Below are positions 11,013 to 22,492 of a DNA stretch of 64,000 bases, piece by piece. The stretch's first letter is position 1. Every line of letters starts with the position of its first letter. The DNA comes from Epiperipatus broadwayi (taxonomy: Eukaryota > Onychophora > Udeonychophora > Euonychophora > Peripatidae). Under the pieces are notes generated by a model. The model was not told the origin of the DNA. It saw nothing but the letters and a program-made list of their open reading frames with translations, and did no database searches. The position numbers and the translations under genes are program-made. The stretch is taken from NCBI GenBank assembly GCA_028023455.1, contig JAQFVV010012396.1, positions 23,703,330-23,767,329 on the forward strand, in the 5' to 3' direction.

Positions 11013-11840
11013 GAAAGGAAATTTACAATTATGAAATATTGAACAAGAATGATATCATAAAATGATATTGCTTAAATTCTATAATAGATAAGAGAAAAGA
11101 ATTTATGTTAATAGAATAATATAAGTTCCAAAACTAATCTAGGAAAAGAAAAATATCTATCGATAAATTTTTATGTCAATGTTAATTAATTATTTTAAGT
11201 ACAGAATTTGGTGTGTTATTGAGAGGAAAAAGAAATAATAAACCCTAAATGGAAAATTTATAATTAGATGGGATGTGGAGCAGATTTAAACCATGTGGTA
11301 ACAGTTTTAAAAGGTTTGGCTTATCAATTAGTTTTTTTAGCAGTTTTTCTTGAGAGAGAAAGACATGGAGATATTTTTAGAATCAGATTAAAGATCTCGA
11401 TCTTTGAATTATAGTATTTGATTAGAAGATATTAAATTCACATGTAAGCCATGAAAGTAAAAAAAAAACATAAAAGGAACTATAAAATAGTAATTTTAAC
11501 AACATATACTGCTAATTTTCTGCATAATTTAAGTTATGAGCAATAAATATTTGGTGGGTTAAATTTTAACATATGCTCACTTTAATTCTGGAACCACATA
11601 GAGCTATAAATTGTTGAATTATTTGAAGAAGTACATGAAAAATGAGTTAAAAAAGAAAATAATACACAAGAAATGTTCATTTGAAGTTATTAGCTATCTG
11701 TGCTAAATCTCTGCCATCTTTAAATAAATCAATGAGAATTGTAATCTATTTATTGATTTTATTAAGATATATAAATTCAACATTCCTTTTTTTTAAAAAA
11801 CTTGTTTTTATTCCAACTATAATTTTCTTTCTCCTTCCAA

Positions 11841-11882
11841 TACAACGTTTCAACTACATTCTGTAGCCATTATCAAGTTTCC
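11841..11882 (-). ncRNA. Hammerhead-like hairpin in PLE 3' end
   Basis: On the minus strand: TTGATAATGG, then a perfect hairpin (CTACA, GAA, TGTAG), then GAAAC and GTTG. This has the layout of the motifs at 630-671 and 40771-40811, but stem I is poorly defined and the first core box is TTGATAA. It is best read as the conserved PLE terminal structure, with catalytic activity doubtful. Confidence 0.45.
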
Positions 11883-12189
11883 TTAAAAAATAATAATAAT
11901 AATAATAAAATAAATAAATATAAATAAAAAACAAAAATAATAACACAAATAAATAAAATATTAATAGATTCCAAATATATAATATTCAATTAAAACCATA
12001 ATATTATTATAATCTACAAATACAATTATTTACCTCCTTCCCTATCTTTAATTATTTCTTTTAAATTACCTTTATAAATTGATACTCTTCTTATATAAAT
12101 TTATTATCTTTTCTCTAAATCTTTAACCATTAACATTCTTTTTATAATCCCCCCCCCCTTTTATTTTTATATATTATTCCTATATTATC

Positions 12190-12489
12190 TTATTTTTTAT
12201 CTCTATTTATTAACATTCTATTTAATACTGGTTTATACTGATCTATATATACTTCCTCTTTTTTTATTCTCTCTTTAAAATTTGTACCGCATTTCAATGG
12301 CCTTATATCAAAATTTTCATGCTTAAATTCCTTTTTATGAATATATATAGCAGATTTTTTATCATATAAATGCTGCCTTAATCTAGTTTTTAATTTATTC
12401 TTACTTGTTCCTATATAAGTCATATTTATATTACTTTTATCACAATCCATACATTTAATTATATATATATATATATTGAATTTATACAT
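12190..12489 (-). pseudogene. PLE GIY-YIG endonuclease domain
   Basis: The frame encodes a GIY-YIG nuclease: an IYI-type first strand, a CMDC cysteine pair near residues 14-17, TYIGTSKNKLKTRLRQH near residues 25-41 (YIG core plus the R...H helix), and a C-terminal EEVYIDQYKPVLNRM helix. In PLEs this domain nicks target DNA to prime reverse transcription. The start is artificial: the domain really begins in the preceding frame (12722-12459), and the break falls in a (TA)n run coding I-Y-I-Y. The conventional methionine start is therefore not meaningful. Confidence 0.78.
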
Positions 12490-12722
12490 TCTAAAATATC
12501 AATTTTATCATAATCATTTATTAACTCACCCAAACATTGTTTCCTTTTATAAACAGGGCAAATTAATGTATTATATCTCCCATTAAAATACCTAAAAAAT
12601 TTCTTAATTTTAAAAAATAAATATCTTGATACCCTAAATCCTATATAAATTATTTTATTTTCTCCATTTTTATTCAATTTAATCTTTCTTTTTATATTTT
12701 CAATATTATAATTAGATATCAA
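12459..12722 (-). pseudogene. PLE linker between RT and GIY-YIG
   Basis: A lysine-rich segment ends in RYNTLICPVYKRKQCLGE near residues 48-65 and the INSIYIYI start of the GIY-YIG fold, in the same order as other PLE proteins. It is separated from the RT frame by a short gap with stops near 12725-12790, and from the nuclease frame by the TA-run shift. On its own it has no assigned activity. Confidence 0.62.
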
Positions 12723-12789
12723 TTTTTTTACAATATATTCAGGATAATCGTTTTTAATACATTACCCCCTAATATTATTTATTTCATTC

Positions 12790-13587
12790 TTAAAAAAACA
12801 TTTCATTTGAACATACCTTAACAGCCCTAATAATCTTATTATTAACAATATTAAGCTTGCAATGTTTTTCAATATCAGAGTACCAATTATTAGCTAATCC
12901 AAAATATGTATTCTTTCTAAATACTGTTGTATCTATACAAATTATTCCATCCATTCCAAATTTTTTAAAAATTCTTATATCCATATAATAAATTACATTG
13001 TTATTTTCTTTTTCCATTGTAAACTTTATTTTATCATTTTTTGTATTTATATACCCCGAAAAATTATTTTCTTTTCTAACACTCCCATTAAAATCAAAAA
13101 AATAATCATCTACATATCTATTATAAAAAATTGGCTTATTTTTTCCATTATTAAAAAATTCTTTTTCAAAATTATACATATATACATTTGCTAAAAAGCC
13201 ACTCAAACTATTTCCCATACTTAATCCATGTTTCTGTTTATAAAATTTATCTCCATATCTAAAAATAAGATCTTTACAACAAATAACCAATAATTCATAC
13301 AAAATATAAATTTCCATCTTGTTTTTAACATTATTATCTTTTCTATACAAATCAATAATATAATCTATTGCAATTTCAGGATCAATATTGGTATACATAT
13401 TAACAATATCAAATTTAACAAAAACAATATTTTTAAAATTATTCTCTTTCAAACAATTTTTTAATTTATTTATAAATTGTATAGAATTACTTACATTATT
13501 TTTTTCAAATAAACCCATATATTTTTTAAATATTTTATTATACCCATTTAGATACATTTTCATAATACGAATACATACCACTAACAA
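12790..13587 (-). pseudogene. PLE reverse transcriptase core
   Basis: This 265-residue frame carries the RT palm. Motif A is KFDIVNMYTNI near residues 57-67. Motif B is KQKHGLSMGNSLSGFLANVY near residues 117-136. Motif C is NRYVDDYFFDF near residues 157-167, with both catalytic aspartates present. IYYMDIRIF follows near residues 199-207. The RT copies the element RNA into DNA. The first residues, before LNGYNKIF, are out of frame; the true upstream sequence is in the frame ending at 13538, joined by one indel near 13545-13560. The catalytic residues of this region are intact, but the element as a whole is broken. Confidence 0.85.
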
Positions 13588-14200
13588 TTGGTCTCATTGG
13601 AACACCCTCCTTATGAACTTTAGGAATACCTTTTATTTTTGCACAATTTATATCCATTCTTTTTAATCTAATCATTTCCAATTTATCAATAAAACCTTTT
13701 TCATACATTACCGAAACAATATTATTAATTTTTTTATTCATATTCATACTTTCATCTTTATTAATTCTTTCAAAATACTTATCTTCTAATAAATTTAACA
13801 TCTTATAATTATATTCTTCTTTATTCATAACAACCATACTGGATGTTTTATCCCCTCTTAAAAAAAACACATCATTATATTTTTCACACATTTTTTTACC
13901 AACATCCCATTCTTCATATCTTCTAACATAATCATTATTATTATATTTTAATTCATATTCTAATTTTTTTAATTCATATATCAAATCATTTAATAAAAAT
14001 TCCTTATCTTTCCAATCATAATCCAAATTATCACATTTATTTTCAATCAGTTTTAAATTTGTCCTAATCTCAATAACTTTTTTATTAATATTAACATATT
14101 TTAATCCTTTTTCTAAAAAATTCAATTCTTCATTATTAAATTTTTTATCAGTTAAATTAATAACAAAATTTTTTTTATCAATAATATTATCATATTTCAT
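13538..14200 (-). pseudogene. PLE N-terminal region and first RT motifs
   Basis: The 220-residue frame opens with a Penelope-type N-terminus (VINLTDKKFNNEELNFLEKG near residues 13-32). It continues through a lysine-rich helical part to FLRGDKTSSMVVMNKEEY near residues 111-128, matching the family pattern of a D-K-G/T-S-x-V-V-M segment. It ends with GIPKVHKEGVPMRPIVSGM near residues 191-209, the conserved PLE motif before RT motif A. The methionine at 14200 is the best start because the family N-terminus follows within about 12 residues. The frame is lost 5 residues after the family match, where the RT core frame takes over. Confidence 0.8.
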
Positions 14201-14709
14201 ATTCTCTTTATTACATTTATCATGATAATTTTATATCTATTGGAATTGTTTTAGGAAGACGAAAGCTTTGTTAATCATATTGTAATGGGCACATACGACA
14301 TTACATTATTTTTTTATTAGTAAACATGAAAAAAATAAAAGTTCACCAATAAAAACTTCTTTTTTAAGAATTAAAAATTGGAAATTAAAATAAAATCATC
14401 TTAAACTCGTATATATATAAAATCGCACAGATAAAAAAAATTATTAAAATAAAACTTTATTAAAAATAGAAAAACTAAATCTTTTAACAAAAAGATTTAA
14501 AGATAAAAATATATCTAAGTGTGTACAAAACGAATTAATTAATGTTATTGAAAAATGGAAATGATTATTTTAATTAGTCAATGTAAACTAGCCTTGGACA
14601 TTTAAATGTATAAGCAATGGTCAGCTAGGAGAGAAAAACAATGGAATCTGACCTCAGCAAAAGGACCATCACACCGATGACATAATGTCAATTGAATCCT
14701 TAAAATTAA

Positions 14710-14717
14710 TATAAAAG
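14710..14717 (+). promoter_or_regulatory. TATA box of the solo LTR, copy B
   Basis: TATAAAAG lies about 430 bases from the LTR start, at the place matching the box of copy A (7026-7034). Both are preceded by a TTGAATC block. Confidence 0.45.
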
Positions 14718-15179
14718 AAAAAGTTTGAAAATGATTGAATTAGTTATTACAAGAAGATGGAAATGTATTAAGTCAGAGAGTTGGTGATGAAGGGATTGAA
14801 AGACCACTTTCAATTCCTTCAGTTGTTATAAAAAAAAAAATGAAACATCACTTTTCCTAAAAAAAGGACCAAAGGATCATGGAGGGATTTTAACATTGGA
14901 TTCAAAACGGCAAGCAACAGATAACTAAAGAACATTTCTAAAACAGTAAGTACATTATGAACTTAAATGAATATTAATTTGGAAACACTAAGAACTTTAA
15001 AATATAAACTTTCTCATTATTTAGTTTATAAGAAATGGAATCCTATCTGACCAACTTAATTTATTAATTAGTTATAATTTTATTTGATGTATTTCTTTTT
15101 TGTAAAATCATTTCCATTTATTTTTTTTGTTCTTTAAGTTTTATTTATGATTTTTATTTTGCAGTAAATTAAATTATAT

Positions 15180-15650
15180 AAATGTTAAACTTAAGTCGGG
15201 CGTGAATGGCTATATAGATTTGTAAAGTTATATTAGGGAAAAGTAATCTTAGGTTATTTGTTTTGTAGTTGAATTAGGTCAATTGATTGGATATATTGGT
15301 GTAATTAGTAGATGTAGTACAAGATTCGCTACAGGCAGAATTGCTATTTATACGCCGCACACACTCATTTTGCCTATGGGAGGAATTATAAGACGGAGAC
15401 TGCAGTTCCTTCCTATGGAGTTTTTTTTTATTGCTTTTATCGTTAGATAGATGTAGTATTCCTATCTGATGAAAGGCAATTTTTTTTCTTAACCTATTTG
15501 TGTTGTCGTAGTCATATTACATTGAATACATCGATATATCAGATGGATTGAATTTGGTTTGACTGCGAACTTTTGGCCTAAGGTTAAACAAGGATAGAAT
15601 ATTTTCTTTTCAAATGCAAATCTATGTAGTCTATTCATACTTGACAATCT
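15180..15650 (+). repeat. Module Y in solo LTR copy B
   Basis: Homologous to 7735-8250. It begins AAATGTTAAACTTAAGTCGG and ends at CATACTTGACAATCTAAATA. Confidence 0.6.
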
Positions 15651-15654
15651 AAAT

Positions 15655-15985
15655 AAAAATGCATTAAATTTAAGTTGGGTATAGACGCTTGCATGGGTTC
15701 GTTATCGGTTAATTATGTTTTTGGTTTTCATATTTGATCAAAATATATAGACATTCGGTAAATACTGATACCTTACAGTGAGTATCTAAGATGTATTTAT
15801 TTCGAATGTCTTTTAAGTTATTGGTGTCTTGCGGCATCTTACGATGAATGCCAATCCCTCTGCAATTGATGTATCAATGACTTTGTATTTTGATCGGTTA
15901 TGTTTATTTTGAAATGTTTTAACCATGTAATCTATGTAACCGATCTATACTCAACATTATAAAACAAACTTTCATAAATCTATCT
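15655..15985. repeat. Module X in solo LTR copy B
   Basis: Homologous to 7450-7735, with the same inverted ends (TTGGGTATAGAC on the left; GTTGAGTATAGATC when the right end is read inversely). It also carries about 50 extra bases near 15755-15825. Confidence 0.6.
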
Positions 15986-16608
15986 GTGCAAACTTAATTA
16001 AAATTTAAACTTATAATATTATAAAAATTAAAATGTAAATTTAAATTCTAAAATCAAATTAAAATCTAAAATAAACATACTAAAATAATAATGTTAAATT
16101 TTATATATATGTGCGTAAATAAATGTTTGTATGTTAATTACTGGCAGTGGCTTATTTTATTCTTTTTTTAAAATATTCTTAGATAAGAATTTATTGACAA
16201 TATAAATCTCTGCTGTTCCACTGAGCTAGTGACAATGGACTAATGATCGGATATCAAAATATATCTAAAAAACTTTTTCTTTGACTTACGTATCTGCCTA
16301 CTTTATAAATTTTTCTTGGTTCAAATGCCTAGTGGCGCCCTGTAGTGCAGTTTACGTTAAGCTCCATCTTCTCCGGATTGTTATAATATGTTCTTTCAAA
16401 TTTGAATCTAATCGAAATATAATTTTATTTTATTAAAAAGAAAACTTGTAGTTTATTTTACAAATCATTGTCTAAATCATATGGTATATGTCTATCAACT
16501 CACAAATTAGCAAAACAAGGAGAAGGATACTTTAAAACAGATGAACTATTTTAAAATCTAAAAGACACTTATTTAAATAAAACTATCCTATTTAATTAGT
16601 ATGATCAT

Positions 16609-16713
16609 CCTTTTTCTCATGTGTCATAGCATCAGCCAGAAAGTGAACCTGCTAACCCAGGACAACTGCTTGTAAAGCAGCCATTGCTGACCTCTCAACA
16701 ACTAATGCTTGAC
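16609..16713 (-). mobile_element. tRNA-derived SINE with UAC anticodon loop, second copy
   Basis: It is flanked by a perfect 9-bp duplication TATGATCAT (16600-16608 and 16714-16722). The 3' LTR has one uninterrupted copy of that site near 23772, so this is a clean insertion. On the minus strand it has the same tRNA-like layout as 10911-11012 (loop TTTACAA, tail ATGACACATGAGAAAAAGG). Confidence 0.8.
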
Positions 16714-17325
16714 TATGATCATACTTTTTCATTAAAAATATGCAATGGTAAGATATTAAGCTACTTTACTGAAAAAAGCCTAATACATGTAATGAAAAAA
16801 AATATTTTGGTATTCATTTTGTATGTGATAAATCATAAATTGGATTTAGTAATATTTATGCATACTTTGATTAATATTGTAGAATATTTGTTAGTGATCT
16901 ATTACAGCTATGTGCAATATAATCTTTTGAATGTATGTATAGGTTTTATTAACTTATTAAATTTTTTATTTGATTTTAGTTATGTTGTTTATTCACACTT
17001 TATTAGTTTTTAATTAATAAATAATATCATTAAAATATATTTGTCCCATGCCATTTTGATCTTGCTGGATAGCTTATCTTATCTTGAGAGAAATAGATTC
17101 TCCAGCTGAGTCTTTAATGGGTAAGTAATTGGGTTGTATTTGATTTGTTGCTTATTTATTATTACAATATTTCTTAAGAAAGGTGGATCCTTATGCAAAT
17201 ATGATCTATACAATTACTATTTTATTCCCAAATAGATAAAATAACAATTATATTTTAGATGAATAAAAAATTCATGAGTTATTTAAAGCAGGACTTATGT
17301 TTACATGCAATTTTCTGGTATATAA

Positions 17326-20150
17326 TTCAATGCTAACAATGTGGAACTAAAAGAAAAGAAATAAAGACCTGAGTGTGGTTAAATAGTGATTGTTAAACAA
17401 GAACTATTAATAATAGTGTAGCATTGTCTGCATTCCTATATTTAAAATTAATAATAATATTGGGTCTTTAATTAAATAAATATTTTTTTCTTCCAACATG
17501 ATAGTAGGGACTTTCTAGAGAATTTTTTAAATAATTGTCAAACCTTTTTTTAAAACATAATATGCATATTTTAATATGTATTATACATTGTAAATGTTGG
17601 TAGAAAATTAAAAAAAATATAAAGTCATATAAATAATTGTTTTTGTTCTTTCTCTTCAATAATTTTATTTAATTAAAAATATGTACCAATAGAAAAAAAA
17701 CTTTATCTTTTTAATAAATTGTTTAATAATATTTAATTTTCACCTTTTATGAGAGAAAATGGTTTGTGTTTAATAGTATTTTTTTTAAATAAAAGAATTA
17801 GATTTTAATGGTTTAGGTACATTTTTTTTTAATTAGTCAAAGTTGTTTTTTTTTTATCTTTTCTCTTTATTTCTCTTCAATACAAAAATCAAATCAGTGC
17901 AATTAACTGTTTATCTTGCTTTCTTTTTGCAAGAAAAATTTTTAATTAGAAATTCCAAGAATTTTATGATGTTAATTTAAGTTCTTGACTTGTCTTTCAA
18001 TGTTAATGCTTAAGAAGGGGATTGACCTAATTGGTTATTACTCATTGGGCCATGTATAAGACAGAATTGTGATTGGATTGTAGGCATAATTGTTCTAGTA
18101 AATAATAATAGGGGTGAGAATAAATCAAAAGCCTAAGTGTCTGGTAAAAATGTATACATAATCTAGTTATTGAAAAGAACAGTTAATTCTTAAGGAAATA
18201 GAAGCAGGTCTTATTTAGATGTTTAATACAACAGCAGAAGTTTTAAGCAAGATTTTATCATATTAAGCATTTACTTGTAAAATTGGTTCCTGCAATGAAA
18301 AGTAAGTGCTAAGTTAACTAAAACCTAGATATCATCTTCCTCCATGTAACCTGCAATCACTGGAATAAAATGTAAAGAAGTTACCCTTTAAAGTAATTTG
18401 CAAACTTGTCTTCAACCAAGAGCATGAGTCTCTGTATGTGTTAGTCTCACCTGGAAATGTTAATCGAAAGAAGAAAAAAATATATTTTAACCTGGGCATA
18501 CTGCACTCCAGGGAAAGAACAAATTAAACATGCTCATGTTTAGAAGCCTTCAAAAAAGAACTCAACTGGAAAACAAAATTATAATTGGGAATGACTCCAC
18601 AGAAAAATAAAAGCATGGTTAAAGGTATTTATTATGCACACTGTATTTTCATTTATAGTAAATGTATAGAAAAGTAATATTTTTTTGTAAGTATTGATTA
18701 TTTTAAATATTTTCATTAAGATAATGTTTTCAAATTGTGAAATTTATTTTTTATCCATTCACTTTTCTTTTAAAATTATGAAAGTTTTTTTTTTTTATGA
18801 TACATTTTTTTATTTGCCTTCATTTATTTTTACTACATAAAACTTAAACAAAGGTTAATTAAACTAAGTCAAAGATTGTTATCTTTGTTTTTGAAAATGG
18901 TGTTTTTCAAACTCTTAGTTATTTAAAAAAATAACTTACTGAATTAAAAGCTAATTTAATGAATAAAAATCAACTAGTTAACTATAATTTTTATGAAACT
19001 AAATTTTATTTTTTATAAAATGAATGTTTAAAATGTTATAACATCATGTCATTTTCTTTTATTTATTGTTAATCAGTTATTAAATAATTGTTTTAATATA
19101 ATTTTTTAGTCTTAATGTCTTCATTTCTTCCAACTGTCTGTTACATGAATAGACAGTATGTGTGACTATATTACAAATACCACTTAGTTTACATGATTTT
19201 AAAATTATTCTGGTAAAATATTTAACTATAGTAGGATAAATCTATGAATTATTTAAAGTGAATTTATTCAATCCTAAAATAGCTTTAGAATATTATATTT
19301 TGGTATTATCTCTTGCTCACAGTGACAGATAAAGAGCTATTGTTCCCCAATCTAGATTCATGCATACTGGTTACTTATATGCATTGTCTGTTTATGTTTT
19401 GATGTTATGGACTTTGAGTTGATATTTATCCTGGTTGGTGTAAAATTATATTTTTAAATTCCATGCATTTCATTTAATTTTATTTGTTTAATTAAGTTTA
19501 TAGTTGGCCAATACATTAATGGTACTAAGTGTCCAGAGCCTGGATAATGATCAATCTAGTTTAGTATTTCAGTAAGTCTATGCATTCAAAATTTTGTCTT
19601 TCTGCCGTAATGTTTTCAGTAACTAGATAAGTTTCCTTGTGTATAGTGGGATACTTTCAAATCCAGTTACAAGGTTGACTGTTGATTTTTTTTGGAGATC
19701 ATTCATGATGATGAATTACTATTATTTTTCTTTATAATGCTGGTAAACATATGATCAGTTCTTTGCTGATGTGTAATACTTGTTGTATTCATTATATTCA
19801 TTATATATTTAAATTTGATGTATTAAATGGGAACAATAATGATGAATGCCATCACCCCAGGTTCACCCCTGACTTCATAGAGAAATATTAAAGAAAAATG
19901 TGTAATAAATAATTAGTTGAATTAAGATAAAAGATCAGCACAGATAAAGTAATAAGGCAAGTGCAAAGTAACATCAGAGTAGCAGGAATAGTGCCTATAA
20001 GTAAAAATAATTTAAAATGTGTAAGGTTATAGTTTCATGTGGTTTCACTGTTGGCTAGTTTTATATAGTGAAGGGAAAATGGATATATTATATAATCAAA
20101 TGTAAACATAATAAAAATTACATATATTTTGGAGTAAAATTAATTCTATA
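17326..20150 (+). other. Non-coding leader of the old LTR element
   Basis: No coding pattern is visible between the 5' LTR and gag. TGCTAACAATGTGGAAC directly follows the LTR and could be a decayed primer-binding site, but I cannot assign a tRNA. The length (2.8 kb) is unusual for a leader and may include undetected insertions. Confidence 0.4.
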
Positions 20151-21482
20151 GATAGGAAAAATTTGGAATCTTTGAGACAGAGTAAATCAATGTTAATGAG
20201 ATTGTCATTAAAAAAATTAAAAAATCATGTAAATTAACCTGAAGTGATGCAAGATGATAGAGATGATACAACAACAGTTGCAAAAGAAATTTAAAGAATT
20301 GCAACAAATGAGTTGCAATGAAAAAGTAAGATAAATTTTGAGCAATTGTAACAGAGTTGTGAAATAAAATTTGAAGAATGTCAACAAAAAAGTGTTGAAA
20401 AATTTCATGATATAAAATATAAATGTGAATACAGATTTTAAAAAAACACAATTTAACTATAAAATAAATATGTAAGAAGAGAGCAGAAATTAAAATTAAA
20501 ATTGAGAACCTGATGAAAAATTGGGATAATGTAATGAAAGAAAAGTAGGAGGATCAAGAAAAAAATATTAAAAATTTAACTTTATATGTTATAGGAAATA
20601 AAAATGAAAATAAGTAATCAATGATGAAGTTACAAAAAATATGGATGACTTTTACTATAAAAATTAGAGACATAAAAGTTGTAATTGATAAGTCAGTCTT
20701 TGAGAAGAGAGTAAATTTAATAAACTTAAAGAGACAACAAAAGAGTTAAAGTCAGAATCAGCAAGCTCTAAAAACCAAGAAAACAAGATAATAGATGATT
20801 TTGAATATGGGAATAAATGTAGTATAGGTAAAAGAGAAGCTAAATCTTAAAACTTAACACCACTGATCATGGAGAGATACATTCTGATATTAATCAGTTT
20901 TTTAAAATTAGAGTACTCATAGGTCAAGATGGTGAATCAGTCACTGAGCATCTAAACAGCATGAAAAGTATCTTAATCTTAATATAATGGCAGAGGAATG
21001 TAAGCTGATCATTACATGTAGCCACTTACAAGCAGACACTCAAACCTGGTGGAATTCATTGTTTTATCAATCTGTGATGTTTCATAATTATAGAGAGGTA
21101 CTAGTGAATAACTTCTAGTCAAAGAATGCCAAAAGGCTATTAAATATCAGATAATGCACATTAGATTTAATGCAGGTAATGTGGTTATTCTTAGATTTTA
21201 GGAGGCAAGATGCCAAGTTAAGAACCTTGGATTCCTGTTATTTGACTGAGAGTCAGATTATAAAAATAATTTGACAATTTGCTTTTTAGAATTGAGCAAA
21301 TGATTGTGATCACTGATAGGAATACAACTGAGCAGGTGGCAGATTTTTTAAGTGCAATTGATAAAGCCTTCACAATCAGCCAAATAAACATTGGTAAAAG
21401 TTTCAGAACTCTACACATATTAATGTATTGGAAGTGCAGAAAAAAAGAAATGACAGACCATGACATAGGGGAAAAAGAGTAA
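20150..21482 (+). pseudogene. Decayed gag of the old LTR element
   Basis: Piecing together short frames shows a gag-like order. A glutamine- and lysine-rich coiled-coil region lies near 20240-20450 (for example QQQLQKKFKELQQM). Near 20905-21110 a capsid-like stretch has GQDGESVTEHL, AEECKLIITCSHL and QTWWNSLF. The 67-residue frame at 21279-21482 reads TTEQVADFLSAIDKAF and ends in WKCRKKEMTDHD. That last part looks like a zinc knuckle (C-x2-C-x3-GH-x4-C) that has lost most of its ligands. Gag would package the element RNA. Many stops and frameshifts make it a pseudogene. Confidence 0.58.
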
Positions 21483-22480
21483 GATTAATAGACAGCCTTG
21501 AAATAGCATGGGTGATACACAGAACTGGAAAGGGTTCTAATATAATAAATAATAGAAAGTATGAGTGTTCACCATAAAATCATAAAAGCTCTGAAAATGC
21601 TTGTAAATCACCAGAAAGAAAATTGGATGTTAAATGGAGAGCTTGGGGCAATCAACAAAGAGACCAGTTAATATTCCCATTCCAAAAACAATCAACTAGC
21701 TATAAAAAGAAATAGTATTAGTAACAGATATTGATGGGTTTAATAGGTATGATTTAAGATTTGATCATTTTATTCTTACAATAATACCATGAGTAATATT
21801 TACTAAGGCATTAAACCTCAAGAATGTGCACTTGAAAATGTGAAGGTAGGGACCTCTACAGGTCTTAATCACAAGCTTACACTATGGAAGAAAACAGGGA
21901 ACCTTCTTTACTTCAACCTACTTTCTATCTAAATAGGTGAAGCTGAAGCAGTTAGATCTGAGAGCGTGAAGCTATTCAATACTTCATTGATTAAGTCCAC
22001 AATTCATATTATACATTAGTACTCACGAAATCTGTCAATTTACTACGAGTCAATAGAACAATTTTATAGTTAGAAATCTATTATGATAATATCATGAACA
22101 AAACAAATATAATGTAACACATAGCTTGTAAATCCATCAATCATGGAAAGCATGCCAAGAAAATATAAGAATAGATGTAAAGTAGTGGTATTAATCTTAA
22201 AGTCATATGAGGGAGATATTATGGTTAGAGTCATATTGTGTATTGGTAGATGAACTTGACCTACATTTTAGTAAGTAGGGTATTCATTCACAGGTATTTT
22301 CCTCCCAACCTTGTGACAGATAAGCTATCTATAATTTGTATTAAGGAAATAGTGTTGTTCAGGGTTAATAAGGTAGCAATTAAGGTTGTTTTGTTTACAT
22401 ACAACAACCTGGCACAGATGCACACATTAAAATTCAATAGATGTTGGAAGAAAAAATATAAATAGATATTTTTTTTTTTT
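21483..22480 (+). other. Interior of the old LTR element after gag, no pol seen
   Basis: No protease, RT, RNase H or integrase motif is recognisable in any frame. The 71-residue frame at 22250-22465 has no known motif. Either pol was deleted or this was always a non-autonomous element. Confidence 0.45.
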
Positions 22481-22492
22481 GGAGGGGGGCAT
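22470..22492 (+). promoter_or_regulatory. Polypurine tract before the 3' LTR
   Basis: An oligo-T run is followed by GGAGGGGGG, directly before the LTR start TGTAATTCC. This is the expected place of the plus-strand primer of an LTR retrotransposon. Confidence 0.6.

Larger units (their letters stand above)
11775..14238 (-). mobile_element. Penelope-like element nested in the 5' LTR
   Basis: This minus-strand element holds, in order, an N-terminal Penelope region, RT, linker and GIY-YIG endonuclease. It is absent from the 3' LTR, whose corresponding sequence is continuous near 23500-23545. Its base composition is more AT-rich than the other PLEs in the window, giving long runs of N, K, I and Y codons. 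The 3' part (11775-12190) is non-coding, with AAT repeats and a hairpin motif at 11841-11882. The exact ends are blurred by AT richness. Only a small number of frame breaks separate the frames, so it is the least decayed PLE here. Confidence 0.75.
14281..16385 (+). mobile_element. Solo LTR, about 2.1 kb (copy B), nested in the 5' LTR
   Basis: It starts TGTAATGGGC and ends TTGTTATA. The flanking 5' LTR has ATAT on both sides, while the uninterrupted 3' LTR near 23570 has a single ATAT, so this is an insertion with a short target duplication. It shares with copy A (6557-8623) the TATA region, modules X and Y, and the end block with CACTGAGCTAGTGAC. The module order is Y then X here but X then Y in copy A. 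No coding potential. Confidence 0.75.
10181..17325 (+). repeat. 5' LTR, split by five nested insertions
   Basis: Blocks collinear with the 3' LTR occur at about 10181-10325, 10845-10911, 11013-11772, 14238-14280, 16386-16600 and 16714-17325. The gaps are insertions of about 510, 100, 2460, 2105 and 105 bp. Removing them leaves about 1.86 kb, the length of the 3' LTR. It starts TGTTAGAATG and ends near GGTATATAATTCA. The 109-residue frame at 16684-17013 crosses an insertion edge and is not conserved in the 3' LTR, so it is not called a gene. Confidence 0.72.

Noticed and set aside
16684-17013. 109-residue membrane-like frame
   Set aside because: It starts inside a SINE insertion and runs into LTR sequence; the partner LTR does not keep the frame. 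Its hydrophobicity follows from T-rich DNA.
18495-18520. Alu-like string near CTGGGCATACTGCACTCCAG
   Set aside because: Only a short chance resemblance; no 7SL-like body, no A tail, and an unlikely organism.
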